Source: Meconema thalassinum (Eukaryota; Arthropoda; Insecta; Orthoptera; Tettigoniidae). Taken from it: 64,000 nt of DNA. A model generated the notes under the pieces. It was given only the letters and a program-made list of their open reading frames with translations. It searched no databases and had not been told where the DNA came from. The DNA lies in NCBI GenBank assembly GCA_946902985.2, contig OX336389.2, forward strand, positions 132,033,572 through 132,097,571, given 5' to 3'. This document shows positions 1-9,800 of the stretch, piece by piece (position 1 is the first letter of the stretch; the number at the start of each line of letters is the position of its first letter). The position numbers and the translations under genes were made by a program.

Positions 1-115
1 TATACCCCGTTCCAGCACTAAGAGCAGAGTTACATTTTTTGGCAGAGCCAGGAATCGAACCTGGACCTCCGGGGCGACAGCCAAGAATACTAGCTGCTGC
101 ACCACGGGGAGGCTT
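1..115 (-). repeat. SINE-C copy, 5' (tRNA-like) head, cut by window edge
   Basis: On the minus strand this carries the tRNA-like head of SINE-C: a B-box-like element (read on plus as GGAATCGAACCTGGACCTCC) followed by the A-box region near 85-105. It matches the heads near 8,640-8,713, 13,250-13,327 and 20,800-20,862. The rest of the copy lies to the left of the window. The short word AGGCTTCCT at 110-118 recurs at 306-314 around the following SINE-D copy, a weak candidate target duplication. Confidence 0.7.
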
Positions 116-124
116 CCTCCAAAT

Positions 125-318
125 GAGGGGGCATGTGGCACAGCGGCCAAGCTGTTTGCCTCTCACCAAGGCTGACCGGGTTCGATTCTCGGTCAATGCA
201 AGTGAGATATTCGAAGTGAAAATTCACGTCCTATGCTTCGGATTCCACGTAGAATTTGAGGTCCCATGGCTCATGATCGCGACATTAACGGCCACGTAAA
301 ACAACAGGCTTCCTTCCT
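125..318 (+). repeat. SINE-D copy
   Basis: tRNA-derived SINE. The head has an A-box-like GTGGCACAGCGG and a B-box-like GGTTCGATTCTC near 177-189. The body is shared with 57,341-57,535 and, in reverse, with 53,143-53,276. The 3' part reads ATCGCGACATTAACGGCCACGTAAAAC, as in the 57.4-kb copy, followed by a short pyrimidine-rich tail. Confidence 0.75.
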
Positions 319-844
319 TCAATACTGCGGCATAGCGCAAGGTTTACTATCCCTGAGGGTTCCAGCTAGGCTGTAGCATAAGCCTGATGATGAGCTAATT
401 TGTTTTACCAGGGCGAAACCTCACAGCAAAACATCAAAAACCTAGAAGAACTGCTGGAGTTTCAGATGAATTCAGTTTCATTTGGTCGATTCTATCATAA
501 GTTGAACCGACTTTGCTGAAGTAATTTAAACATGCTACTGGTGCTAGTTTTTTTGAAACATCCCTGAATATCACGGGAGAAAAAACCGTGAAAGAGGGAA
601 ATAATTTAAAAGCGTTTATTGCCTTCATCGCATAATTTCAATGTCCCTGCGGGATAAATATAAATCATTGCAAATTACTGGAACAGATTAAATAGTTTAA
701 TTAATCACATGTGATGGAATAACTCTCTCTCTCCCTCTGATTATTTTGGTAATCTCTGAACACAACGCACATGAAACGTGATTGAAATTGTACGAGGGAC
801 GTTCAGAATATAAGAATCGAAATGTTATTTTGCAAGGAAGCTGT
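319..844. other. Unassigned AT-rich DNA
   Basis: No conserved coding frame, repeat family or RNA gene recognised. Contains a short CT run near 722-738. Confidence 0.5.
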
Positions 845-1062
845 ATTAGAAAATCAGAAAACACATTGTCATAATAAAAGCAAACCCTCGGCTATTTTTC
901 CTCCGTGTCAATGAGACCGAAACAAGTAACATTCCACTGTCCAGGAACGAATACTGAGTAACATAGTACTGAGCCCATATCTTATCTGTGATGATCCTGA
1001 ACAGGACCTCGCTGAAGATTGCAACAAAGTGAGCACAACTTTCAACCTTCTTTTGTATCCTC
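845..1062 (-). pseudogene. Possible second mariner-like transposase scrap
   Basis: The minus strand here shares the 19-base word ATCCTGAACAGGACCTCGC with the better preserved transposase relic at 1,245-1,812 (994-1,012 against 1,399-1,417). The flanking minus-strand translation weakly resembles the same part of that relic, but frames are broken by stops. It sits on the other side of an AAAT/AAT microsatellite. It may be a second decayed copy or a local duplication. Confidence 0.3.
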
Positions 1063-1073
1063 AAGTACAAATT

Positions 1074-1208
1074 TAATAAATAAATAAATAAATAAATAAT
1101 AAATAATAAATAATAAATAATAAATAATAAATAATAAATAATAAATAATAAATAATAAATAATAAATAATAAATAATAAATAATAAATTAATTAATTAAT
1201 TAATTAAT
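1074..1208. repeat. (AAAT)n/(AAT)n/(TTAA)n compound microsatellite
   Basis: About 20 bases of AAAT units are followed by about 95 bases of near-perfect AATAAT-type trinucleotide repeats, then a short TTAA run at 1,187-1,208. Confidence 0.95.
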
Positions 1209-1244
1209 AGTCGCACACGACATTGTTACATTTGTTGTACTGTG

Positions 1245-1812
1245 AATTACATTTCAGGTATCCCTCATGGTAAAATTTGGCGCCCAGATCATTCTGAGTT
1301 TTTTTTCTGGAGGGGTGAGCTTGGATGTTTTCGTGTCATTGAGGCTGACTTGTTCTCCTGGGTAAAGTGGTGCACCCATCCATACCTTGTCTTTGGTTAT
1401 CCTGAACAGGACCTCGCGCTCACGCTCGTACCGTCACAAGTGTGGAAGTCTTGTGATCAGGGGTTAGCTGTCTTGGCACCCATTTTGTTGACACCTTCCA
1501 ATATCCCAACGCTTCGTGAATCATGTGGTAGGCTTGGGTACGACCAAAACCTAATGTGGATGTGACACCATACACAGTCACGCACCTGTCGGCTAACACC
1601 ACTTCCTCTACTCGAAGTTTAATGCTGTCGTGGATGTGGAGATGTGCGCAGATCGATCTTTATCTACCACGCTCTGCCTTCCTTCAATGATCGTTGAGTA
1701 CCAATGCCTAACGAATTGACGGGGCATGGCGTCGTCCCCATTGACGTTCATAAGGCGGCGATGAATACCTAAAACAGAGCATGACAGCACGAACTGCCAT
1801 TCGTGACCACAT
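1245..1812 (-). pseudogene. Mariner-like (IS630/Tc1/mariner) transposase remnant
   Basis: Read on the minus strand from about 1,780 downward, one frame gives the N-terminal DNA-binding part (IHRRLMNVNGDDAMPRQFVR and following residues). After a frameshift near 1,600 a second frame continues with VLADRCVTVYGVTSTLGFGR and a segment containing WVPRQLTPDHK, a motif typical of insect mariner-like transposases at the end of the second helix-turn-helix. Downstream, about 1,250-1,400, the frame drifts through a damaged version of the region where the first catalytic aspartate (in GDETW-like motifs) would lie; the aspartate context reads KDKVW here. The C-terminal half with the remaining catalytic residues is missing. 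At least one frameshift and several stops make it inactive. Confidence 0.65.
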
Positions 1813-1959
1813 TTCCAGACACGTCTTCCTGCCATACGCGGGTACGCCGATATGCTGCTTTGTCATGACAATGTTCTTTCTCACTTTGTATTGTTGTAGG
1901 GGAGACTTGGCAAACTCGGCAGTACTTTAAATATACCAGTGCAATAGGCAAGTTCATCT

Positions 1960-2324
1960 CACCTCTTGTTTTGAGTCAACTATTTAATTTTCCTTGGCTA
2001 TGAATTTCGATACGACAAATGTTGGTAAAATCGTGAAAATCTGTGATGTATTTTTTCTGTGAAATATTTATAAAATCTCATGTGTTTCGGTGATGCATTT
2101 ATGCTGTAGTGCTAGTAATGAAGCATACAGTAGTCTATTATTAGACTTGCCATATTGCGAATTAAGACAAGGCACCCAGGATTTAGCCCTTATACAACAA
2201 ATATCGAACAACAATCCCTCAACATTTATTAGTCCTTATACAACAAATATCGAACAAAAATCCATCAACAGTTACTAAATTCAAATTTCTTCGAAATAAT
2301 TATTTTAAGTATTAGATTATTCAA
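1960..2324. other. Unassigned AT-rich DNA with a short direct repeat
   Basis: No gene recognised. The word TTATACAACAAATATCGAACAA occurs at about 2,190-2,211 and again at about 2,236-2,257, separated by ACATTTATTAGTCC-type spacer: a local direct duplication of about 45 bases. Confidence 0.5.
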
Positions 2325-2652
2325 ACCTCCGTGGCTTAGGCGGCAGCACTCCGGCCTCTCACCGCTGGGTCCATGGTTCAAATCCCAGTCACTCCATGTG
2401 AGATCTGTGCTGGACAAAACGGAGGCAGACAGGTTTTTCTCCGGGTACTCCGGTTTTTCCTGTCAAAATTTCATTCCAGCAACACTCTCCACTATCATTT
2501 CATTTCATCTGTCATTCATTTAATCATTGCCCCAGAGGATTGCGTCAGGCCTCGGCAGCCGGCACAGTTCATATCCTCGCCGCTGGATGGGAGGGCTTCA
2601 TTCATTCCATTCCTGACCCGGTCGGAGACTGGAAGCAGGCTGTGGATTTTTC
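2325..2652 (+). repeat. SINE-A copy, near full length
   Basis: tRNA-derived SINE of about 328 bp. The A-box region reads GTGGCTTAGGCGG near 2,331-2,343 and the B-box reads GGTTCAAATCCC near 2,373-2,384. The body and the 3' end (GGAAGCAGGCTGTGGATTTT) match four other copies in the window. ATTAGATT at 2,311-2,318 recurs at 2,653-2,660 and is the likely target-site duplication. Confidence 0.85.
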
Positions 2653-3215
2653 ATTAGATTGTTTTGACAACCGATGCCAGATGACAATTTAAGAACTGAA
2701 TTTATGCCACAAGTATACAGTACTTTAATTTATATATAACGTTTTTGAAACCCTTTCCCTAAAATTATCATGTTTACCATCATTCCCCATATTGCGGGTT
2801 TGACTAAATCTCCCCTACAGTTCATTTCCCAAACCAACATCCATTAAATGTGAAGCAACGATTCGGAGATGTAGAGCGTGAAATACATATGAAGCAATGT
2901 GCATTATTTCACAATACAAATTTCTGCTTGTTAACGTAGGAATATATGGAACGGTATAATATGCTGAAAGGTGCACTGACATGCGATCGACCTTAATGAC
3001 ATAATTTACACGTATATCCAGTGTCTGAGTGTAACTAGGGAAAACCTAATTGAATATCAGTCTGGCGGGCTTCAAGAATGGACGCTCCAGCACCTCAAGT
3101 ACCAAACATCCAATAATATTACCTCAATCTAATGTTTAACAGAATTTCATTTTAAAATGTCCTGAGGAACCAATAAGTTCTGCATCGTTTTCATCTTAAA
3201 AGGCATCTCACAGTT

Positions 3216-3218
<3 letters not shown>
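2653..3218. other. Unassigned AT-rich DNA
   Basis: No gene or known repeat recognised on either strand. Confidence 0.5.

Positions 3219-3264
<46 letters not shown>
3219..3264. repeat. (AAT)n microsatellite
   Basis: About 15 near-perfect AAT units. Confidence 0.95.
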
Positions 3265-3265
<1 letters not shown>

Positions 3266-3394
3266 GAGATACAGTCAGTCTGAGAGACTAGACTTTATAT
3301 CATTTCAAATGACGCATGCTACAAATGCTACACATGTTAGAAAGGCTCTGGAGGGCTTCTCCCTTCGCTTGAAGCCCCAGGAGTCTTTGCACTC

Positions 3395-3610
3395 TGCTGC
3401 ATGACGTCACGCACTCGCCGTCTCCGTTCGCATAACGCCAGACCCCAGGAGTAAACTCAGACTCAACAGACTTCATTACCCTTTAACTTAGGCTTCCCGC
3501 ACGGGGGCTGCCTGACGTCACGCACTCGCCGTCTCCGTTCGCTTGACGCCAGAACCCAGGAGTAAGCTCAGACTCGGTGCATATGCACTGAACAACATGA
3601 TGACGTCATA
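3395..3610. repeat. Imperfect direct repeat with three TGACGTCA palindromes
   Basis: A 68-70-bp segment starting at TGACGTCACGCACTCGCCGT (3,402) is repeated at 3,513 with few changes, including the shared 3' part CCCAGGAGTAAxCTCAGACTC. A third, more diverged start with TGACGTCA lies at 3,601. TGACGTCA is the classic CRE/ATF core, so each unit carries a potential bZIP site. The DNA is more GC-rich and CpG-rich than its surroundings. No adjacent coding sequence is visible. Confidence 0.6.
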
Positions 3611-3995
3611 CACGCCGTAACCGTGACGCATAACAGTAGACCTAAGCATAACGATGAAGTCGACAAGATCATTTGAAATGATAAAATAATAATGGATTAA
3701 TAACAATATTTAATTTATAAATTTTTACATCGTTATGCCATACTCAGGAGCACGATTGAACCTGCTTAGGAGATGTGTTGCCCTTCTTTTCCTCCCAAAA
3801 TCTCTTCATCTTCTCGCTAAGCTTCTTCCTTCATTCTTCTGTCCAAGTTGCTTTATAGTGGCTCTGGTGTTGGGTTTGTCTCCAAATAGGTGAAGGTCGA
3901 TTTTGGTTCTGAATTTACATCTGACCCGTACAATGTCTTCTGAGATGTTGATTTCCTGGAGATCTGTTTCAATTTCAATTTCTTGGTTTTAATGA

Positions 3996-4005
3996 ATTAT
4001 TATTA

Positions 4006-4056
<51 letters not shown>
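3996..4056. repeat. (ATT)n microsatellite
   Basis: About 20 ATT units with one interruption (TTG near 4,009). Confidence 0.95.
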
Positions 4057-4057
<1 letters not shown>

Positions 4058-4074
4058 GTTTAATATGGTACCTG

Positions 4075-5035
4075 TAAACCTTTTTAGCCTATTTTCATTT
4101 ATGAATGAAAAAATAGGCTTATGAGATCACCTTAGTCCGCGTGTGTGTGTCTCATACTACTACCTTGTACAACCTCGACCGTGCTTTTCACATTTTAATA
4201 CGTTTCACGAATCCAACATGGCGGCCGCGCGAAATATTTCACTGGCATTCTATATCTCCGCAACAGTAACAGATATCACCCTGAAAATGTGTACAGTGAT
4301 AAAGGGAATTATATCAAGTTTATCTATGTGACTTTCATAAACCTGTTAAGTACAAAACGAACATGGTGGCCATGCAAAATTGAAACATTTAAATAGACAT
4401 TTCACGCGATTTAATTATCCGAGTGCAGTACAGCAAATCTTTATACACATTATCATGCACCGACATTTAATTTTGTTCAATTGCTCTGCGAAATTTTAAA
4501 AATTAAGGTTTTTTTCTTGTGTACTAATCATGCGATCAAAGTGAAAGTTTCAATAATGAACCTACGCAGTAATCTTCATTTAATGGTACATAACACTATG
4601 GTCTACATATATAACAATCCAATATGGCGACCAACAGAAATACTTAGACGGCTCTCAATATCTATGAATCTATAACAGCAATCAAACTGCATTTTTTTTT
4701 CGCTGATAGAGGCTATTAACATTAGTTCACCTATGGATCATTCAATAACTAAATTAGCACAAAACCAACATGGCGGTGATGCGAAATTTAAATATTTAAA
4801 TGGATATTTCTCGCGACTTTTCATCCGACCGCTGTGAAACTGGGCGCGGTATATCTTCATAAGAGCCCTACTATACTGTCCTCTAATTTAATGGAATTAT
4901 ATGAGAACTTGAAAATGGTGGCTGTGCATTTCTTTTAAATCTCGTTTTCATTTCTTGTGTCCTAAGTAAGACCAGCAGGATATATGAAAATAGGCTATTT
5001 ATTATAGTTCTTCATGGAACTACTTGTTTTAAATA
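4075..5035 (+). repeat. Degenerate ~147-bp tandem array in a non-autonomous element
   Basis: Units are marked by (C/G)AACATGG(C/T)GG near 4,216, 4,361, 4,767 and 4,914 and CCAATATGGCGACC near 4,618. Spacings are about 145, 257, 149 and 147, so the basic unit is about 147 bp with one diverged unit in the middle. The left side begins with a small palindrome (AGCCTATTTTCATT and AATGAAAAAATAGGCT, 4,086-4,121). The right side ends in GAAAATAGGCTATTTATTATAG, which also occurs inverted at 57,850-57,900. The same family appears at about 21,320-21,960, 35,502-36,712 and, in reverse, 57,640-58,420. No coding capacity is evident. Confidence 0.55.
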
Positions 5036-5237
5036 TGTTTTCTTTCTCTACTTTATCATTTTACGTTTTACATTTTCTGATTACTGTACTTTAATTTCGA
5101 TAACATATTTGTTTTAAGAATACATCAAAAGAAGCCAGTCTCCGAGCCACAGGAATTACTGATGGAAGATTAAAATCCATAAGGCCCGGTCTAATATTCT
5201 AAGCAATTAGTCATGGAGTCAGACAGATTCGAACCTA

Positions 5238-5433
5238 AACAAATGTTTGGTGCTTTTCAGTCGGTCAACACGATTAATTAATCGCATGCAATTTTTTTCA
5301 GGATTAGGGTACAACCCAACTCATTCGGGTACATTAATTAGTTAATCGCATGTAATTTTTCAGGATTGGGATATAACCCAACTCATTTGGATACATTCGT
5401 GTTGACCGACTGAAAAGCACCAAACTTTTGTTT
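5238..5433. repeat. Short element bounded by ~36-bp inverted repeats
   Basis: The left arm 5,238-5,273 (TTGGTGCTTTTCAGTCGGTC core) is matched in reverse by the right arm 5,397-5,433 (GACCGACTGAAAAGCACCAA core). Between the arms a ~63-bp segment (TTAATCGCATG...CCCAACTCATT) is present twice in direct orientation. This fits a small foldback or MITE-like element. Distant relatives of the arm occur near 22,040-22,080. Confidence 0.6.
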
Positions 5434-6330
5434 ACTAAGGCAACACTGAAAAATGGCTTCAAAACCCATAATAAGATTTGAACCTTTGGGAGCTTCCGAA
5501 CCAAAGGCGAGTGTCAAATTTACTCAACCAGGAAACCGAAAATCAAGAGAATAGGCTACAAACAAGAAAACGTTATGGTTCTAAGAACATCTGAACTCCA
5601 GACCTAGTAGGAGGTTATAGAATCATTATATCTGTTATAACGTTATAGCATTACGAATGTTCATTGTAACGCATGCCGTGTTACTAAAACAGAGCTATTC
5701 ATAAATCGAAGTAATTACTTTTTGTACCTTTATAGAGATACGATTTCCAGCAGAATAAATACTAAAAGGTTCAAATGTGGCTGCTCTATACACAGGTATA
5801 CATTAAACAACATATCCATTTTATTGAATAATGAAAGCTACTAGCAACCTTTCAATAGAACAAAAAGTACTGAATCAATTTCAGTTGAAAAGAGTCCATA
5901 TCAGTAGGCTAGATCTCCACTGCTCCCCACTCCTGCCCAATCTACCCGCTTGCCAGCCTAGGCTCAAAATGTTGAATTCCAATAATGACAATTAACATTC
6001 AATCGTTTTGTAATCAAACAAAACAGACAGGAGCAGTTAGCACTCAATATTTATAATCCATTGCTGGTACTGCTGCCACAAATACGCACACAACAACAGA
6101 AAACCCTCTTTACAATGGAGTCAATTCAATGGCTTTATCTTTTCGGTGGAATCCTGATCATTTTTATGAAATCAGGACTTGTGGTGTGAACATTTTTTAG
6201 TGGACAGATACATCAAGTTTCCAGTTATGTGTGTCGAACTGTCATATTGAATGAAAGAGATATGGACAATGTAATGGAATTAATAATATGTATCCTTCTT
6301 TTGGAAATATAGGAAAGGGTACATATCAAT
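5434..6330. other. Unassigned AT-rich DNA
   Basis: No coding or RNA gene recognised. A tRNA-like antisense scrap (AGATTTGAACCTTTGGGAGC) near 5,473-5,492 suggests an old SINE remnant. Confidence 0.45.
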
Positions 6331-6334
6331 TGTA

Positions 6335-6600
6335 ATCACCCTTTGTGATCTACGACACTCTGCACTCAAAAGTCCTGGGTTTGATTCCTGGTTCTGCAAA
6401 GAAATGTAATTCTGTTCTAAGAATTGGAACGTGATCCTCTCAGTGTCATGGGTTAGATTCCCACCTCATCCATCCTAAAAGTGGTTTTCCACTTCAATTT
6501 ACGTCAAATGCTAGGAGAGTTCCTAACACAATGCCACAGCCGCCTCCTTACTAATCCTAGCCTCAATCGCAAACACATTCACTATGCCTACTACAGACAC
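6335..6600 (+). repeat. SINE-C copy, diverged
   Basis: Sense-strand SINE-C: B-box-like GGGTTTGATTCCTGG near 6,378-6,392. The body includes GGTTAGATTCCCACCTCATCC and a CACAGCCGCCTCC segment corresponding to the conserved GGAGGCGGCCGTGG of reverse copies. The end CAAACACATTCACTATGCC matches the family 3' tail. Confidence 0.65.
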
Positions 6601-6790
6601 TAAAATTGTATGTCTGCCCCTTATTATTCCCGCTTTTAACGGGGTAGGGGATGTGGTGCGATGGAAGTGTATGTGGCGGAAGGTTTTTACCGCCGGATGC
6701 CCTTCCTGACGCCAACCTCATGAGAAGAGTAAATGTGAGATCAAATGGAAAAAGATGAATGAAACTGGGCAAGGATGTGGAAGGAAGCGG
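6601..6790 (+). repeat. Dispersed repeat DR1, copy 1
   Basis: Shared with 18,476-18,660: TGTCTxCCCxTTATxATxCCCG, GATGCCCTTCCTGACGCCAA and CATGAGAAGAG-type blocks appear in the same order in both copies. It runs directly into a GGAAGGAAGCGGCCGTGGCC block like that of SINE-C. Unclassified; probably a SINE or MITE fragment. Confidence 0.55.
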
Positions 6791-6809
6791 CCGTGGCCTG
6801 TCAGAAGGT

Positions 6810-6990
6810 TTTTGCTTTTGGCATTGAATTTTGTATTTGTTTTTTATTTTGTGTTTGTTTCCTGCTTTTGGTTATGATTTTGATTTTTTGTTTTTTTTCT
6901 TGTTCTTTGTATTTGATTTTTTGTTTTTGTTTTCTGCCTTTGCTCTTGAATTTTGATTTTTGCTTTTTGTTTTGATCGTGTGCTTTTATC
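6810..6990. repeat. T/G-rich low-complexity tract
   Basis: Long TTTTG/TTTTGTTT-type low-complexity DNA. It generates artificial ORFs on both strands, hydrophobic Phe/Leu/Cys-rich on plus and Lys/Gln-rich on minus. Confidence 0.9.
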
Positions 6991-7121
6991 GCTTTTTGAT
7001 TTGTGCGGGGGCAAAATAAGACAATCAATGAAAACAAACCTACAGGTTTTCAGGTTTGATCTCGATAGCATATCCACCTCTCAATCTGCCTAACACAAGT
7101 AAAGATAAATGTTCTTAAATT

Positions 7122-7374
7122 GAAGGGTCCCGGGAAAGAAGGCGGAATGTCATATAATGTAAAACGTTCAGGAAACGAGTTTTAAAGTTCCATTACTTAT
7201 ATGTACTTATAATTATGTAACCGTCAACTTGAAACGTCATTTTCACACGTCCCTCATCGTTCTTAGCCAGACACAATTGTGCCTTCAATACGTCGCAAAG
7301 AGACCCACCAGATCGCGCTGATATCTCGATTTTACATTTTGAGTGACATTTCCCCTTCTTCCTGTGGACCCTTC
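7122..7374. mobile_element. MITE-1, copy 1
   Basis: A 253-bp element with imperfect terminal inverted repeats: GAAGGGTCCCGGGAAAGAAG at the left and CTTCTTCCTGTGGACCCTTC at the right. It matches 46,785-47,037 throughout, for example CGTCAACTTGAAACGTCATT and CAGATCGCGCTGATATCTCG. The outermost bases (AATTGAAGG / CCTTCAATT) extend the symmetry into the flanks. No ORF of note; a non-autonomous DNA transposon whose superfamily is not determined. Confidence 0.75.
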
Positions 7375-7585
7375 AATTATAAACTTACATAATTCAATCG
7401 TTTGTCAACAATCCGAAAATTCGCTTTTGTTTCATAATAAAAATTTCATCAAATTAGGCTTTATTAAAATAATTTGGGTATGGGGAGGAAGGGGGGGGGG
7501 ATTGATCCCCTTATCCCCCCGTAGTTACGCCACTGGAACGGCACCAACACTTTTTAAATCAATTATTACTTATGCGTTATGCGTT

Positions 7586-7797
7586 ATGAGGGCCGAAACG
7601 GGGTGCTCTCAGCCTCCTGAGGACAATTGAGTAGCTGTGTGACAGTGAGGCAGCGCCCCGGTCACGAAAACGAAGATTAACGGCCGATAGGACCCGATGC
7701 GCTGCCCACGCGCCACCTCAATATCTGCAGGCCAAATGGCTGGGCAGCGGTCGCTTGGTAGGCCTAGCCCCTTCATGGGCTGTAGTGCCAGGGGTTA
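7586..7797 (+). repeat. SINE-E copy, 5'-truncated
   Basis: Matches the 3' two-thirds of the full SINE-E at 50,932-51,254: GAGGACAATTGAGTAGCTGT, GTGAGGCAGCG, GGCTGGGCAGCGGTCGC and TTCATGGGCTGTAGTGCCA occur in the same order. The tRNA-like head is missing. Confidence 0.75.
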
Positions 7798-8435
7798 TTA
7801 TACATTTGCATAATTCAGCCTGTATAACGTCCTAAGCAGGCAAACAACGTTTCATTTAGTTGTGTCATACAGACAGGAAGGTCGTACGTCACTCAACAAC
7901 CGAATAAGGACGCCTATGTAAACATAACGCTTAGAAAGTTCACCAGTTCCGGGAGTTGTCCAGAATTATGCAAAATGAATACACTGATAACCCTTAAGAT
8001 TCAAGCGTTCTCCAAGAATATTTAATTGTAACACATTTCCAACCCCCCCGTTCCAGGCGTTCTCCAGAAATGAAAGGGGGAGACCTTACTTCGTGACTCT
8101 CTCACGTTTATGCTATATGCATTAACAATCTATAGGCTATGTGTCGTGCACATTGTATCTGGAATGAAATGCAGAATCCGGAAGAACAACTTTGCTCTCT
8201 TCGTTCTTGCCTCCATGCGTACCGCAGACAACCATACCCAAAATGTAATGTAATTATTTTAAATAATCTCAACAGTGAAGGTGACAAATACTTGGAGAAA
8301 TACAACCTTTGTATGCTGCTTTTCAGGTTCATTGTTTCATTCTGGGGATTGGACATCGTGGCCATCAATCACGTGTACTTGTGTTTGTGTAAAATTTGTT
8401 TGATAAAACATGTCTTATTATTGTGATATGTGTAG
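7798..8435. other. Unassigned DNA
   Basis: No gene or family recognised. Overlapping ORFs on both strands around 8,108-8,426 have no recognisable motif. Confidence 0.45.
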
Positions 8436-8713
8436 TAATGAGGCTAGGGTTGGTAAGGTGGCAGTTGTGGTGTTCAGTCAGGAACTATCCCAGCATTTGC
8501 CTGGTGTAGAAGTGGGAAACCACGTAATTCCACTGCCAACGTTGTTGGGATAAGAGTCAAACCGACTTCTCATATAATTTTTTGTTTGTCACAAGGCTCA
8601 GTGTACCGCATTTCAACCCTCAAACCAGAATGGAATTGCTTGGCGGAGCCTGAAATCGAACCCGGACCTCAGGGGTAACATCCAAAAATGCTAGCCACTA
8701 CACTAGGAGGAGG
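8436..8713 (-). repeat. SINE-C copy, full body
   Basis: Reverse-orientation SINE-C. Plus strand shows CCCAGCATTTGCCTGGTGTAG, GAAGTGGGAAACCACG, CACAAGGCTCAGTGTACCGC, then the antisense head with the complement of the B-box (AAATCGAACCCGGACCTC) and of the A-box (GCTAGCCACTACACTAGG). Confidence 0.75.
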
Positions 8714-9382
8714 TTGGATAAAACCCTATCTTAAAGTGGATGAACTGTTGGGAGAATATTTAGTGAAACTTCCTCCCCTCTCTGAAACCGTGCAGAGACC
8801 CCTGGTATCCCTAGCGAACCTCTACGTTAGAATGCACTGAAAGAGGTCATGCGCACACGTGGTTCAGATGTGGTCCATGCCGAGTGACGGTGCTCATATC
8901 TCACAGCAGTGAGGGTGGCAAGTGCTAAATCATTCTCCATATTCCCGCGATTTATTGCCATCTGATTATCGCCTGTTTTGCCCCCCAAGGAGAATCTCGA
9001 CGGACAAATGTTTAATGATGCTGGCAGATTACAGAATGTTGTTCCATCGGAGATGACACCTTGCTTTTATCCATCACGTACTGTACAGTTCCGATCGTTA
9101 TGTTAGTCATCGTGAAACAACCGGGCATTGAGAATGTTGCATATTTAGTGTCCAATGAACCATTGGGAGGAATTGGTTATTAATATTTTGTTATTGTTAT
9201 TATGATTATTATTGGATTATTATTAAAGCAAATTACGATATGCTATTATCAGTTTGGGGAAATCAAAACACAACTTGAATTAATAATCTGCACGGAACCA
9301 AAAGAGGTTCTTCAAATATTTCACTGGTATCCCTTATATTAATATTAATGAGTTGTTTCAAATTACTGTACTGAATCTCTAA
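8714..9382. other. Unassigned DNA
   Basis: No gene recognised. A short ATT-rich stretch lies near 9,183-9,225. Confidence 0.45.
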
Positions 9383-9601
9383 TACCATGATGCAAGATTC
9401 AGGCATAAGGTCTCTCACAACATACGCCCAAGAGCCATAACAAATACTAAGTATGTAAAACTTGTATGTGTAAATAGCTATGGTTTCAAGAGACTAAATT
9501 ATATTGTACCATCACTACTTAATGAACTACCACTAGGATTGTCCAACATGAAGAGCAAACAACTAGCTAGACGTCGCATTAAAAATTATTACCTAAATTA
9601 A
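9383..9601 (+). pseudogene. Non-LTR retrotransposon (LINE) reverse-transcriptase C-terminal fragment
   Basis: An open plus-strand frame of 72 codons ends at TAA 9,599-9,601 and is bounded upstream by TAA at 9,380. The translation includes HNIRPRAITNTKYVKLV, then FKRLNYIVPSLLNELPLGLS and ends RRRIKNYYLN. The order 'His/Thr-Arg block, Phe/Tyr-rich strand, W/LLN-x-LP, basic C-terminus' is the usual tail of arthropod CR1/Jockey-type LINE ORF2 proteins. The catalytic reverse-transcriptase core is absent, so this is a 5'-truncated copy. The following 3' sequence to about 9,800 is shared, inverted, with 15,128-15,281. Confidence 0.5.
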
Positions 9602-9800
9602 CATGCATTTATAACATTAACTTATCTTATTATATAATACGCTAAGGAGTATGTTTCACAAAACTCAAGCTCCTAAACCAGAGGGAGTTAGAAGGTGTAA
9701 TTTGTACCATAATCTTCCAAATCGTCTCAATAGTACAGGAAAAATCTTGCATTTCTTGAAAAAGTCATCGGAAATATATATATTTATTTGTCTATGATGT
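9602..9800 (+). repeat. 3' region of the LINE fragment, shared with 15.1-15.3 kb
   Basis: Reverse complement matches 15,128-15,281: TTGAGACGATTTGGAAGAT, CACCTTCTAACTCC and CTTGAGTTTTGTGAAACATAC occur in both. This copy lacks the Helitron that interrupts the other and so shows the uninterrupted state. Confidence 0.6.

Noticed and set aside
6775..7077. Overlapping hydrophobic and Lys-rich ORFs
   Set aside because: Produced by a T/G-rich low-complexity tract; no credible protein.
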